NCBI RefSeq assembly: GCF_037325665.1
Contig: NC_090255.1
Coordinates: 1,619,986-1,683,985 of the forward strand
DNA from: Littorina saxatilis
Taxonomy: Eukaryota > Mollusca > Gastropoda > Littorinimorpha > Littorinidae
Direction of reading: 5' to 3'
Length of the DNA: 64,000 nt
Shown piece after piece: positions 26,801-34,193 of the stretch. The position numbers were made by a program, and so were the translations under genes. The first letter of the stretch is position 1; every line of letters begins with the position of its first letter. The notes under the pieces are model-generated. The model did no database searches, was not told the origin of the DNA, and was given only the letters and a program-made list of their open reading frames with translations.

Positions 26801-27934
26801 TAGGTTCTAAGCTACACGACGGGGTATTGATCTACAGGAGGAAATGGGGAAAAGAGAAATTAGGACCAGTCTACAGGAGAAATCTGGGTCTACGGGAGAA
26901 ATCAGGGAAAAGAGAAATCGGGGATAGTCTACAGGAGAGATCAGTCTTCGAAAGAAATCAGTCATTCCACTCTATGTCCCCGCCCTTGGATCGAGGTCAT
27001 TTAACGGAGAGAAGATAGTCCGGAGCGGAGTTATTGTTTATCATTCTTATTTTACATGTGAATGAATGATACACTGAGAATGAGATACGATACGAATTTA
27101 TTAACATATTAAATCTGAATCTTGAAACCCGGAATAATTTGTGTCTGTTTTATTCTTCGTCTTCATTTTCACACACAACAATCAACGAGAGCAAACAGCA
27201 TTCGTTACAATATGTTATATTCGGATTAAAAACAAGTTCTAAAAATTTAAAATATGATAATTATGATTAAAATTAAATTTCCGAAGTCGATTTCAAAACA
27301 ATTTCATCTTATTCCGTTTCGGTTACTGATTCCAAAAACATATAGATATGATATGTTTGGATTAAAAACAAGCTCAGAACGTTAAAAAGAATAGAGATAC
27401 AGAAAAGCGTGCTATCCTGCTCAGTGGAACCCCTACCGCGCTATTCTGGATTTTCAATGTTACTGCTTTGCCACGAATAGTGGACTGCCGATGCTACGAG
27501 TATACGGTCTCACTGAAAACATGCAGTGCGTTCAGTTTCATTCTGTGAGTTCGACAGCTTGACTGAATGTTGTATTATCGCCTTACGCGACTTGTTTTAC
27601 ATTTTTAATGCTGATTTGATTTGATTTGATCTTTCCCATTAAAATGTTGCAAGATCAATTTGTGTGTGTCATTGTTTCCCCCCAGAAAATGCCGGGCCAG
27701 ACGTTGTTGTGATTGCCGTGCTTGGTGCTGTGGGAGGGATCATAATTCTTGTCATGCTGCTGGTAGTTCTCTTCAAGATGAAAGGTATAGTGCATTGACA
27801 TCTATGTGAACAGTAGTATTTTAGATACAAGGAAGTAAACTAAACATATACTACTACTGCAAGAGAATCTTATGAATATATTATGTACGCTTTTTGTTTT
27901 GATTTCAGCAGTCAGAAGAGTCTGTAATGTTTGA
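8753..27934 (+). CDS. Five-Ig-domain single-pass membrane protein, L1CAM/neuroglian/hemolin-like (12-exon model)
   Basis: Assembled from exons 8753-8825, 9176-9284, 9718-9914, 12398-12586, 13169-13306, 14842-14950, 15107-15318, 17353-17505, 17635-17778, 18125-18442, 27686-27784 and, tentatively, 27909-27934. All have GT-AG borders and matching phases, giving 588 aa. It has a signal peptide (1 to about 21), four Ig domains each split by one intron as in the L1 family (about 25-125, 128-235, 237-342, 344-441), a fifth Ig-like domain in one exon (443-547), a transmembrane helix (about 554-577) and a very short tail. Ig1-4 show the Cys-Trp-Cys pattern (for example VTLEC, YEWYW, YNCRA). N-glycosylation motifs NVT, NLT and NTS are present. 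No fibronectin III domains or ankyrin-binding motif are seen, unlike classical L1 proteins. From family knowledge, candidates are a homophilic adhesion or immune recognition receptor; the Lymnaea molluscan defence molecule also has five such Ig domains. Function is inferred. Confidence 0.82.
9176..9284 (+). CDS. Ig gene exon 2: first half of Ig1
   Basis: The acceptor is gcacag and the donor gtacgt. It reads [20 protein letters not shown] followed by [15 protein letters not shown], the A to C strands of an L1/neuroglian-type first Ig domain with the first disulfide cysteine. Phase 1 in, phase 2 out. Confidence 0.88.
9718..9914 (+). CDS. Ig gene exon 3: second half of Ig1
   Basis: It reads [20 protein letters not shown] and continues to [20 protein letters not shown], containing the core Trp, the T-x-E-E-G-F-Y-x-C F-strand motif and the second cysteine. 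The donor is gtaagt. Phase 2 in, phase 1 out. Confidence 0.92.
10273..11147 (+). mobile_element. MITE-like element with internal CA microsatellite, copy 1
   Basis: It starts acaagtcgcgtaaggcgaaa and ends cttgactaaatgt. The motif acatttagtcaag near the 5' end (about 10298) recurs inverted at the 3' end, so it has subterminal inverted repeats. A (CA)n array sits at a fixed internal place between gaatcgctctac and cacgaccctcgtctcgattc. It is non-coding and about 875 bp, in intron 3 of the Ig gene. Four other copies or fragments lie in this window. Confidence 0.8.
11208..12110 (+). mobile_element. MITE-like element with internal CA/CAGA microsatellite, copy 2
   Basis: Same family and orientation as the copy at 10273, only about 60 bp downstream. 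It diverges by scattered substitutions and small indels, and its last inverted arm is missing. The microsatellite here has grown an additional (CAGA)n block at about 11960-12008. Confidence 0.8.
12398..12586 (+). CDS. Ig gene exon 4: first half of Ig2
   Basis: It reads [20 protein letters not shown] then [20 protein letters not shown], with the first cysteine and core Trp of Ig2. The acceptor is tgtag, the donor gtgtgt. Phase 1 in and out. Confidence 0.9.
13169..13306 (+). CDS. Ig gene exon 5: second half of Ig2
   Basis: It reads [20 protein letters not shown] then [20 protein letters not shown], resembling the F and G strands of L1/neuroglian Ig2. The acceptor is tatttcag, the donor gtaaga. 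Phase 1 in and out. Confidence 0.9.
13307..14841 (+). other. Ig gene intron 5
   Basis: Holds a long near-perfect hairpin (14474-14620). No further exon is recognised; the 160-codon minus-strand frame at 14080-14562 overlaps the hairpin and is not supported as a gene. Confidence 0.6.
14474..14620. repeat. Long inverted repeat (foldback), arms about 70 bp
   Basis: The left arm starts agaggttac and includes gtctcagtgattataaaaaa; the right arm is its near reverse complement and ends gtaacctct. The loop is only a few bases around ctcgctaaagctcgc. It looks like a foldback MITE in an intron. Confidence 0.8.
14842..14950 (+). CDS. Ig gene exon 6: first half of Ig3
   Basis: It reads [20 protein letters not shown] then [15 protein letters not shown], with the first cysteine of Ig3. 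The donor gtaagt at 14951 was preferred over an earlier gtagta because it keeps the frame into exon 7. Phase 1 in, phase 2 out. Confidence 0.85.
15107..15318 (+). CDS. Ig gene exon 7: second half of Ig3
   Basis: It reads [20 protein letters not shown] and ends [20 protein letters not shown] with NVT, containing Trp, the second cysteine and a glycosylation site. The donor is gtatgt. Phase 2 in, phase 1 out. Confidence 0.9.
15811..16730 (-). mobile_element. MITE-like element with GT microsatellite, copy 3
   Basis: Same family as the copies at 10273 and 11208, but inverted, in intron 7 of the Ig gene. It begins acatttagtcaagttttgac (the palindromic terminus) and ends cgcctttcgcgacttgtttt. The (GT)n array at about 15873-15965 is at the conserved internal position. 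Confidence 0.85.
16884..17076. repeat. (GT)n microsatellite
   Basis: About 190 bp of GT repeats with scattered C and A interruptions in intron 7 of the Ig gene. Cys/Val-rich or His/Thr-rich frames here are artefacts. Confidence 0.95.
17353..17505 (+). CDS. Ig gene exon 8: first half of Ig4
   Basis: It reads [20 protein letters not shown] then [20 protein letters not shown], the linker and B to C strands of Ig4 (L1-type P-x-W start) with cysteine and Trp. The acceptor is cccag, the donor gtaagt. Phase 1 in and out. Confidence 0.9.
17635..17778 (+). CDS. Ig gene exon 9: second half of Ig4
   Basis: It reads [20 protein letters not shown] then [20 protein letters not shown], with the F-strand cysteine; a second cysteine sits three residues away. 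The donor is gtgagt. Phase 1 in and out. Confidence 0.9.
18125..18442 (+). CDS. Ig gene exon 10: membrane-proximal Ig-like domain (Ig5)
   Basis: A single 106-codon exon: [20 protein letters not shown], then [20 protein letters not shown] and later [20 protein letters not shown]. The Ig core Trp is present (YKW), but the B-strand and F-strand cysteines are not in canonical places (VNLTVVA and GVYRREV); only one cysteine is present. Sites NLT and NTS may be glycosylated. Phase 1 in and out. Confidence 0.85.
18717..19501. repeat. 46-bp minisatellite, left block (about 17 copies)
   Basis: The unit contains gacacgaccatcagtgctgt and tttaatgtttaaat; variants differ at a few positions (gctgctgcag, gttggtgcag). 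A three-unit higher-order pattern is visible between about 18900 and 19260. Confidence 0.95.
19502..20905. mobile_element. 1.4-kb element with about 23-bp terminal inverted repeats, inserted in the 46-bp minisatellite
   Basis: The left end is gagtcattctccaaagctgg and the right end is the inverted counterpart (ccccagttttggagaatgac, then tc). It interrupts the 46-bp minisatellite, which continues at 20906. It has no transposase frame, so it is a non-autonomous DNA element. It carries a SINE inserted at 20081-20394. Target duplication is not obvious, perhaps 3 bp (CAA). Confidence 0.7.
20081..20394 (-). mobile_element. tRNA-derived SINE (family A), copy 1
   Basis: On the minus strand it begins accggcacggttggtctagt, with an A-box-like ggtctagtgg and a B box ggttcgaaccc, and ends with a (CAAA)n tail (tttgtttg on the plus strand). 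It is flanked by the 11-bp target duplication cgtcatgcgtt at 20070-20080 and 20395-20405. It is full-length and recently inserted within the 1.4-kb TIR element. Confidence 0.92.
20906..21213. repeat. 46-bp minisatellite, right block (about 7 copies)
   Basis: Continuation of the array at 18717 after the inserted element, with more diverged units toward the right end. Confidence 0.9.
21214..22380. other. Gene-free intronic stretch
   Basis: A short degenerate gtcatcttcgtttcc repeat lies at about 21590-21650 and a poly-A run at 21707-21730. No exon or RNA gene is recognised. Confidence 0.5.
22420..24480. repeat. Cluster of duplicated blocks with inverted arms and CCCGGCGAAGCCGGG hairpins
   Basis: A block containing ttagagcacgtgttgaaaat and tttcatcgacca occurs near 22470 and 22700 (partial) and 23090. 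Its inverse occurs at 23310-23430 and 23841-23960. Around 23090-23430 the two orientations flank a GT microsatellite. A second block (ccagatccattcccagtaac onward) recurs at 23460 and 23998. The palindrome cccggcgaagccggg occurs many times between 23590 and 24455. Confidence 0.8.
24099..24283. repeat. Short (TAA)n repeat insertion with ATTTATATAGCGC core
   Basis: The sequence agaagttaataataataata followed by atttatatagcgctaaatc and aagcgcttgac interrupts the tatttttagaaggtcactgtcc motif, which is continuous at 23560 and 24325. Similar agcgctt tails occur near 38660, 42660 and 52225. It is a small retroposon-like repeat of unknown family. Confidence 0.6.
24554..24580. repeat. Poly-G run (27 G)
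   Basis: Homopolymer G tract; its length may be inaccurate in the assembly. Confidence 0.9.
25174..25508. mobile_element. About 335-bp repeat with 18-bp hairpin, inserted in MITE copy 4
   Basis: It starts ttacacccccggtatagggg and ends ggaatttcttg. An internal perfect inverted repeat (ggtcaaagggaaataacc and its complement) spans 25408-25470. Its absence from the corresponding place in copy 3 shows it is an insertion. Family unknown. Confidence 0.6.
25714..27209. mobile_element. Candidate solo LTR of an LTR retroelement (fossil)
   Basis: A 1,496-bp insertion with TG...CA termini (tgtaacagatgg to cattcgttaca), flanked by a 4-bp direct repeat ATAT (25710-25713 and 27210-27213) at a site that is continuous in related MITE copies. 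Inside are a diverged internal tandem duplication (about 26045-26270 and 26280-26470) and a TATA-like gataaataga. No coding region remains. It looks whole as a solitary terminal repeat; the family is not assigned. A DNA element with short TIRs is the alternative. Confidence 0.55.
27686..27784 (+). CDS. Ig gene exon 11: transmembrane segment
   Basis: The acceptor is ccccccag. It reads NAGPD then [20 protein letters not shown] and VVLFKMK, a clear 24-residue hydrophobic helix followed by basic residues, giving a type I membrane topology. The donor is gtatag. Phase 1 on both sides fits exon 10. Confidence 0.85.
27909..27934 (+). CDS. Ig gene exon 12 (tentative): short cytoplasmic tail and stop
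   Basis: The acceptor tttcagcag offers two adjacent AGs (NAGNAG). Either keeps frame and reads (A)VRRVCNV then TGA, giving an 11-residue tail after the helix. It is the only plausible continuation before the assembly gap. A longer tail exon hidden in or beyond the gap cannot be excluded. Confidence 0.4.
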
Positions 27935-28051
27935 CAGGAGTACATTAATTAGAAGTGGTTAACGATCATTAGGCCAAAAAGACAATAATGTCTGTTTCCG
28001 GTAACCCGACCGACTCTATTTTTAAGCGCTGACCCTAAAGTTTTTTTTTTT

Positions 28052-28251
28052 NNNNNNNNNNNNNNNNNNNNNNNNNNNNNNNNNNNNNNNNNNNNNNNNN
28101 NNNNNNNNNNNNNNNNNNNNNNNNNNNNNNNNNNNNNNNNNNNNNNNNNNNNNNNNNNNNNNNNNNNNNNNNNNNNNNNNNNNNNNNNNNNNNNNNNNNN
28201 NNNNNNNNNNNNNNNNNNNNNNNNNNNNNNNNNNNNNNNNNNNNNNNNNNN
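28052..28251. other. Assembly gap (200 N)
   Basis: A run of exactly 200 N, a conventional placeholder, so true size is unknown. It follows a T run and lies just downstream of the tentative last Ig-gene exon. Confidence 0.99.
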
Positions 28252-28378
28252 CAAAACGGGTCACAACAAAGTGACACAATAAAAACACGGTTTACTTCTT
28301 TTTACATCGTGCAATGGCTTGAGCAAACGTAATTACAACAAAAGTAGGTGACTGCATGCCACATCGGCATGCACAACT

Positions 28379-28453
28379 GCAGTGCGTTCGGTTTCATTCT
28401 GTTAGTTCGACAGCTTGACTAAATGTTGTAATTTCGCCTTACGCGACTTGTTT
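28379..28453 (-). mobile_element. MITE-like element fragment, copy 5
   Basis: Only the terminal about 75 bp (cagtgcgttcggtttcattc to ccttacgcgacttgtttc) is present; it matches the outer end of the copies at 16655-16730 and 27524-27599. Confidence 0.75.
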
Positions 28454-28609
28454 CTTTTTTCTTTTCCGTCTTTTTTTCTTCTTTGTTTCTTTGATTTTCT
28501 TTCCTTCTTTTTGTGTTTCTTTTATCATAACATTCTTTCGGTCTTCTTTTTATTGTCGATTCATTCGTTATTAAGCTCAGGAAGAAAACTCTAAAGTGTG
28601 TTGTGTTTG

Positions 28610-28643
28610 TTTGTGTGTGTGCAAATGTGAGTGTGTGTATGTA

Positions 28644-28684
<41 letters not shown>

Positions 28685-28729
28685 ACTGTGTGTGTGAGTG
28701 TGTGTTGTGTGTGTGTGTGTGTGTGTGTT
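28610..28729. repeat. (GT)n microsatellite
   Basis: Interrupted GT array directly abutting the 22-bp minisatellite, whose gtgtgttgaa units may have grown from its edge. Confidence 0.9.
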
Positions 28730-28730
28730 G

Positions 28731-30245
28731 AACCATTACGCTCTGCGAGTTAAAACATTGCTCTCTGTGTGTTGAAACATTGCTCTCTGTGTGTTGAAAC
28801 ATTGCGCTCTCTGTGTGTTGAAACATTGCTCTCTGTGTGTTGAAACATTGCTCTCTGTGTGTTGAAACATTGCGCTCTCTGTGTGTTGAAACATTGCTCT
28901 CTGTGTGTTGAAACATTGCTCTCTCTGTGTGTTGAAACATTGCTCTCTGTGTGTTGAACCATTGCTCTCTCTGAGGTGAACCATTACTCTCTCTGAGTTG
29001 AACCATTACTCTCTGTGTGTTGAACCATTGCTCTCTCTGAGTTGAACCATTGCTCTCTCTGAGTTGAACCATTGCTCTCTGTGTGTTCTGTGTGTTGAAC
29101 CTTTGCTATCTCTGAGTTGAACCATTGCTCTCTGTGTGTTGAACCATTGCTCTCTCTGAGTTGAACCATTGCTCTCTCTGAGTTGAACCATTGCTCTCTC
29201 TGAGTTGAACCATTGCTCTCTGTGTGTTGAACCATTGCTCTCTCTGAGTTGAACCATTGCTCTCTGTGTGTTGAACCATTGCTCTCTCTGAGTTGAACCA
29301 TTGCTCTCTGTGTGTTGAATCATTGCTCTCTCTGAGTTGAACCATATTGCTCTCTGTGTTGAACCATTACTCTCTGTGTGTTGAACCATTACTCTCTGTG
29401 TGTTGAACCATTACTCTCTGTGTGTTGAAACATTGCTCTCTGTGTGTTGAAACATTGCTCTCTGTGTGTTGAAACATTGCTCTCTGTGTGTTGAACCATT
29501 ACTCTCTGTGTGTTGAACCATTACTCTCTGTGTGTTGAAACATTGCTCTCTGTGTGTTGAAACATTGCTCTCTGTGTGTTGAAATATTGCTCTCTCTGAG
29601 TTGAACCATTGCTCTCTGTGTGTTGAACCTTTGCTCTCTCTGAGTTGAACCATTGCTCTCTGTGTGTTGAACCATTACTCTCTGTGTGTTGAACCATTGC
29701 TCTCTGTGTGTTGAACCTTTGCTCTCTCTGAGTTGAACCATTACTCTCTGTGTGTTGAACCATTGCTCTCTGTGTGTTGAACCATTACTCTCTGTGTGTT
29801 GAACCATTGCTCTCTCTGAGTTAAACCATTACTCTCTGTGTGTTGAACCTTTGCTCTCTCTGAGTTGAACCATTACTCTCTGTGTGTTGAACCCGCATTG
29901 CTCTCTCTGAGTCAGTTGAACCATTGCTCTCTCTGAGTCAGTTGAACCATTGCTCTCTGTGAGTTGAACCATTCCTCTCTGTGTGTTGAACCATTGCTCT
30001 CTGTGTGTTGAACCATTACTCTCTGTGTGTTCAACCATTACTCTGTGTGTTCAACCATTACTCTCTCTGAGTTGAACCATTACTCTCTGTGTGTTGAACC
30101 ATTGCTCTCTGTGTGTTGAACCATTGCTCTCTCTGAGTTGAACCATTGCTCTCTCTGAGTTGAACCATTGCTCTCTCTGAGTTGAACCATTGCTCTCTGT
30201 GTGTTGAACCGTTACGCTCTGTGTGTTGAACCATTGTTCTCTCTG
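28731..30245. repeat. 22-bp minisatellite, about 69 copies
   Basis: Units follow tgttgaaccattgctctctg plus tg or ag. Three main variants (gaaacattg with gtgtgttg; gaaccattg with ctgagttg; gaaccattactc) form blocks: the first dominates 28750-28960 and 29420-29590, the others the rest. Open minus-strand frames (HTESN/STQRE repeats) are artefacts. Confidence 0.95.
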
Positions 30246-30257
30246 AGACTGACTCGA

Positions 30258-30590
30258 CTCGAATAGTGCATTTAGCAAAAGAATGGATGCTAAATAATAG
30301 ATAACAGGGCAATATTGTTGGTAATATATCACAAGTGTGTTCAATAAACGCGACCAAATTCACATATTTCTGAGTAAACAAATGCGCCATGACCGATTCA
30401 ATAGTCTTATTCAAAAGAGGCAGATTAGCGATCGCGCGAGTCAACACCCAATCATGTACACGATCTGACGACTGAACAGTGCATTTAGCAAAAGAATGGA
30501 TGCTAAAATCAATAACAGAGCAATGTTGTTGTTTATATAACACATGTGTGTTCATTAAACGCGACCAACTTCACATAAGTACTGAGTAAA
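30258..30590. repeat. Diverged tandem duplication with 215-bp spacing
   Basis: The segment gtgcatttagcaaaagaatg followed by gatgctaaa and cgcgacca recurs at 30258-30375 and 30473-30590 with scattered differences. No gene recognised. Confidence 0.8.
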
Positions 30591-30599
30591 CGGGGTTTT

Positions 30600-31470
30600 C
30601 GGACTTGTGTTAGTTGATAAAAAGGCTGGATGAGAAGCCTTGTTCAGGGGAGAGCAATCAGCTCGACTGTTCACGACCTGATTCATCTCCCCTTGTATGC
30701 GCATGCGCGTTGACCTCATTGAGAGTGATTGTTCAGGCAGAGTTTTCAGATCGTGACACCGGCAGTGATCTTTTCTTTGGAGCCTGCCGTTTTTAATGCT
30801 TAATAAAAAGTTCCCTTTAGAGATAAAGCGGTTGCAGGGATCGGATCGGGCCCAGTGAGCTGCTGTTGGCCCCTGCCCCTGGCCTCCGCCTGTGCTCCGA
30901 CAAAATGCTTCGTCACCGGCCGTGCAAATGCCAAATGTACGAGTCTTTGGTCGTCCGCAGTTTCACCCACCTTTTTAGGCATTTACACTTTTCAAGATCT
31001 TTTCTGGGCTGGGGGAAATAAAGAAACTTTACTCCTTGCATGTCTGGTCGATGTGCATACCTAGAGTCGCTCGAACACACGCCACAGGCGCAGTGTTTAT
31101 TGACCATTAATGGCGAAGCTATGAGTTGATTCTTCCGGCAGGGACGCTGAAAGGTCAAGGTCAAATCCCCATGGCAAGCGGAACGAAACTTCCTTATTGC
31201 AAGTAGAGATTCAAACAAAGCAATGTATCCAGATCATCTAAGAAAGTGATAATAAAACGTTCTGTGTTATTTTTTGATTTTAATATTTGTTGACAAGTTT
31301 TAAATATGCTTTTTACTTTTCGAACCGAGTTGTTTTACAACATGGTGCCCTAGCAAAAGATAAGCCAATCAAAGAACGTAACGCACATGTAAAAAAGATA
31401 AGCCAATCAGATACACCGCTCTAATTTCTAATGTTTCCCAGGCTATATAAGTTGAGCTGTGAACGTGATA
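30600..31470. other. Gene-free stretch, locally GC-rich
   Basis: Open frames of 60-101 codons on both strands lack recognisable domains or splice partners. The stretch 30830-31010 is GC-rich. Nothing else can be supported. Confidence 0.4.
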
Positions 31471-31476
31471 GCCTTG

Positions 31477-31700
31477 AGGGGGCCCGGGTAGCTCAGGTGG
31501 TGGAGCACTGGACTTGTGATCGAGAGGTCGCTGGTTCGAATCCGGGCCGGGACGGACACGGGTCAACTTTATGTGCAGACCCAGAGACGGTATCCATCTC
31601 CCACCCTCGTGTCACCACAATGGCACGTTAAAGATCTTGGTCATTCTACCATAAGTGCAGATGGCTGATACCACCTAAACACGCAAACATCAAAAAGCCG
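31477..31700 (+). mobile_element. tRNA-derived SINE (family B)
   Basis: The head ggcccgggtagctcaggtgg (A box) and tggttcgaatccgggcc (B box) folds like a tRNA with a GTG anticodon position. It is followed by a non-tRNA body containing acaatggcacgttaaagatc, a core motif also seen inverted in the SINE at 44378. Confidence 0.85.
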
Positions 31701-31861
31701 TGAGGGCGTAAAACTCGAATCGTATAAACCAATTCATGTCCAATATAGGCAATTAAGACCTGACGGACAATAAGCCAATTAAAATTTACTGATAGCCTTG
31801 GCCCGTATACTCAGTTAAATACTCCATACTAAAGCTCAATAAGGTGCACCCACCCTCACCC

Positions 31862-31862
<1 letters not shown>

Positions 31863-31912
<50 letters not shown>
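31863..31912. repeat. (CT)n microsatellite
   Basis: About 50 bp of pure CT. Confidence 0.95.
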
Positions 31913-31914
<2 letters not shown>

Positions 31915-32284
31915 ATGCTATTACTTGCAAATTGCTTCATTGACTCCTCAGTTTCACGGATTTTTTCGTCCCTCGAAGTTTCACACGTTTTTAAGTCAGT
32001 TTGTTGCTTGAAACAGTCAGTTTCATTAGGCTATACCTTTGACAATAATATGTCATGTTCGTTTGTATGTATAGTTTTGTTTGTTTAGTCTGTTAATCGT
32101 TTGCTTGTTTGTCGTTTACTTTTATTACTTCTTTAATTGATATTCCAACATTTTTAAAACGTATTAGCCTATCACATCCCAAGGGCGAGGGCTGGATGTA
32201 AAAAGCACCTGTTTGCAGTGCCATTACTGTAGAATCAGGTGGTCAAGTGGTTTGAGTGGATGGATGGTGGTGTGTGTATAAGAA

Positions 32285-33967
32285 CTAGATTTTAGCATTC
32301 ACACGAGTAGGACAATAACAGGAACACCATGTGGCCATTACAGGAAGTCTATTTACCCAAAACTCCATAGTCTTAATATAGTACACAAACCAAATAACAC
32401 TACATCTCCCCTAATTAAGAATGGACAAAACTCAGCACAAAAACGCTTTGACTAGAATAAAACTCGAATCGAATATAAAACTAAATAGACGCGGAACCGA
32501 AAACGAACGCGGAACCGAAAACGAACGCGAAACCAAAATCGAACAGTTTGCACTTCACGGAAGTCCATGTGCATATCTGTTTTCAAAGATCGAGTCTTTC
32601 TCGTGGCTTCACAATGCGTCCGGATCTTGTTCGGGCAGCGTCTCCTCCAAAGGCTGGTGTGAGGTCCAGTGGCTCTTGGTCTGGTATGCGTTCCTCGGTA
32701 GCAGGGAGAGTGGAGTGGCAGATGACCTTGGGACGTCACTCTGGTGTTGTTGCTGGCGACTACGGCGACGAAGCTGGTGGCGGTTCCGTCTGGTCATTGT
32801 ACCGGCACTTGTCTTCACAGGGTAAGAACGGGTTGGTGTTGAAGGTGTTGTCACTTCAGCTGGACAAGGCCTTGGGTGTTTGATCCAGACTTGCTGACCC
32901 GGTGGTAGTGGCGACAGGGACCTTGCACGATGACGTCTGTCAAAGTTGGCCTTCTGCTGCATTTTCTGGTGATAGTCAGCTTCACGGAACTTCGTTTGAT
33001 CCAGGGGTTTCGGTATGTACCGAGAAGGATGTGTTGGGATCCTAGTCCTAAGTTGCCTGCCGTTTAATAGTTCAGCCGGACTTAAGCCTTGTGCCAACGG
33101 TGTCGCTCTGTAGTTCATCAGGGCAATGTACGGATCTTTAGCTTTCTTCAGAAGGTTTTTGACAGTCTGTACAGCTCTCTCTGCTTCTCCATTCCCCTCA
33201 GGGTGGTAGGGACTGCTCGTCAGATGGGTGAAGCCGTACTCCTGGGAGAAGAGTCTGAACTCCCTGGAGTCATACTGAGGGCCATTGTCGGAAACAACGC
33301 ACTCAGGGATCCCTTGACGAGCAAAGATGGATTTCATATGCTCTATTGTGGCTTGTGATGATGTCTTCTTCAGATGAGCGATTTCGACCCATCTTGAGAA
33401 ATAGTCCACAATGGCAAGGTACTGGTGTCCGTTCAGTTCAAACAGGTCTGTTCCAATACGTTGCCATGGGTAGTCAGGTGTTGGTGTTGGTTTTAGAGGT
33501 TCAGGGTGAAGTGTTCTCCCCTTTTCACATGTTGCACAGTTTTTCACCATGCTTTCAATTGACTTCGAAAGTCCAGGCCACCAGACACTGATCTTGGCGA
33601 GAGCCCGGCACTTGACTATTCCTTGATGACCTTGATGAAGTCGCTGCAGGATGTCTGACTGGAGCTTTTTAGGTATGACCACTCTACTCTGGAACATCAG
33701 CAAACCCTGTTGGACGGTGAGGTCATGCCGAGCTGTCCAGTATGCTCTCAGTTGTTGATCTTTCCTTGCTGACTCTGGCCATTTGTCGGTCTTGCAGCAG
33801 TTGGCTATCTTGCTGCAGATCTCATCTTTGTTTTGCTCCGCCCTTATCCTAGATTTTAGCATTCACACGAGTAGGACAATAACAGGAACACCATGTGGCC
33901 ATTACAGGAAGTCTATTTACCCAAAACTCCATAGTCTTAATATAGTACACAAACCAAATAACACTAC
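32285..33967 (-). mobile_element. Fossil Ty3-type (Metaviridae) LTR retroelement remnant with integrase region
   Basis: A minus-strand open region at 32609-33862 resembles the integrase end of a Ty3/Gypsy pol: an HHCC zinc-binding segment, a D-D-E catalytic-core region (GTDLFE, VVSDNGPQYDS, SPYHPEGNGEAERAV) and a basic C-terminal part. About 118 bp is repeated directly at both ends (32285-32404 and 33850-33967), beginning tgtagtgttatttggtttgt on the minus strand; a purine-rich tract precedes the right-hand repeat in element orientation. It is partial and broken: gag, protease, reverse transcriptase and RNase H are absent. The near-identity of the end repeats suggests a fairly young insertion. 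Treated as a fossil. Confidence 0.85.
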
Positions 33968-34003
33968 AATTACCCTCGTAAATAAAGAATTTGTCATTGT
34001 CAT

Positions 34004-34104
<101 letters not shown>

Positions 34105-34193
34105 AACCGAAAAGTTGTCTGTGTAGACAGTAATTTGCCGAGACTCCAAAATCCGCGTCCTTGAACTGTCAAAGGTCAGTGTCGAACGCAAAC

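Larger units (their letters stand above)
24913..27599 (-). mobile_element. MITE-like element copy 4, split by two insertions
   Basis: It begins gttagtcaagttttgtctga and ends cgccttacgcgacttgtttt, the same family as copies at 10273, 11208 and 15811. The body is interrupted at about 25174-25508 by a hairpin-bearing repeat and at 25714-27209 by a 1,496-bp candidate solo LTR. The three pieces align in order with the intact copy at 15811. Confidence 0.82.
18443..27685 (+). other. Ig gene long intron 10 (9.2 kb) full of nested repeats
   Basis: No further Ig or fibronectin III exon was recognised here, and the flanking exons join in phase 1, so direct joining is plausible. The content is a split 46-bp minisatellite, a TIR element carrying a SINE, hairpin clusters, microsatellites, and a MITE copy holding two insertions including a candidate solo LTR. 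Confidence 0.6.

Noticed and set aside
28419-30344. Several minus-strand frames with HTESN/STQRE repeats
   Set aside because: They arise from the 22-bp minisatellite; period and lack of stops explain them.
31477-31553. Functional tRNA-His gene
   Set aside because: Although A and B boxes are good, it is followed by a typical SINE body and the first arms do not pair like a true tRNA, so it was called a SINE head.
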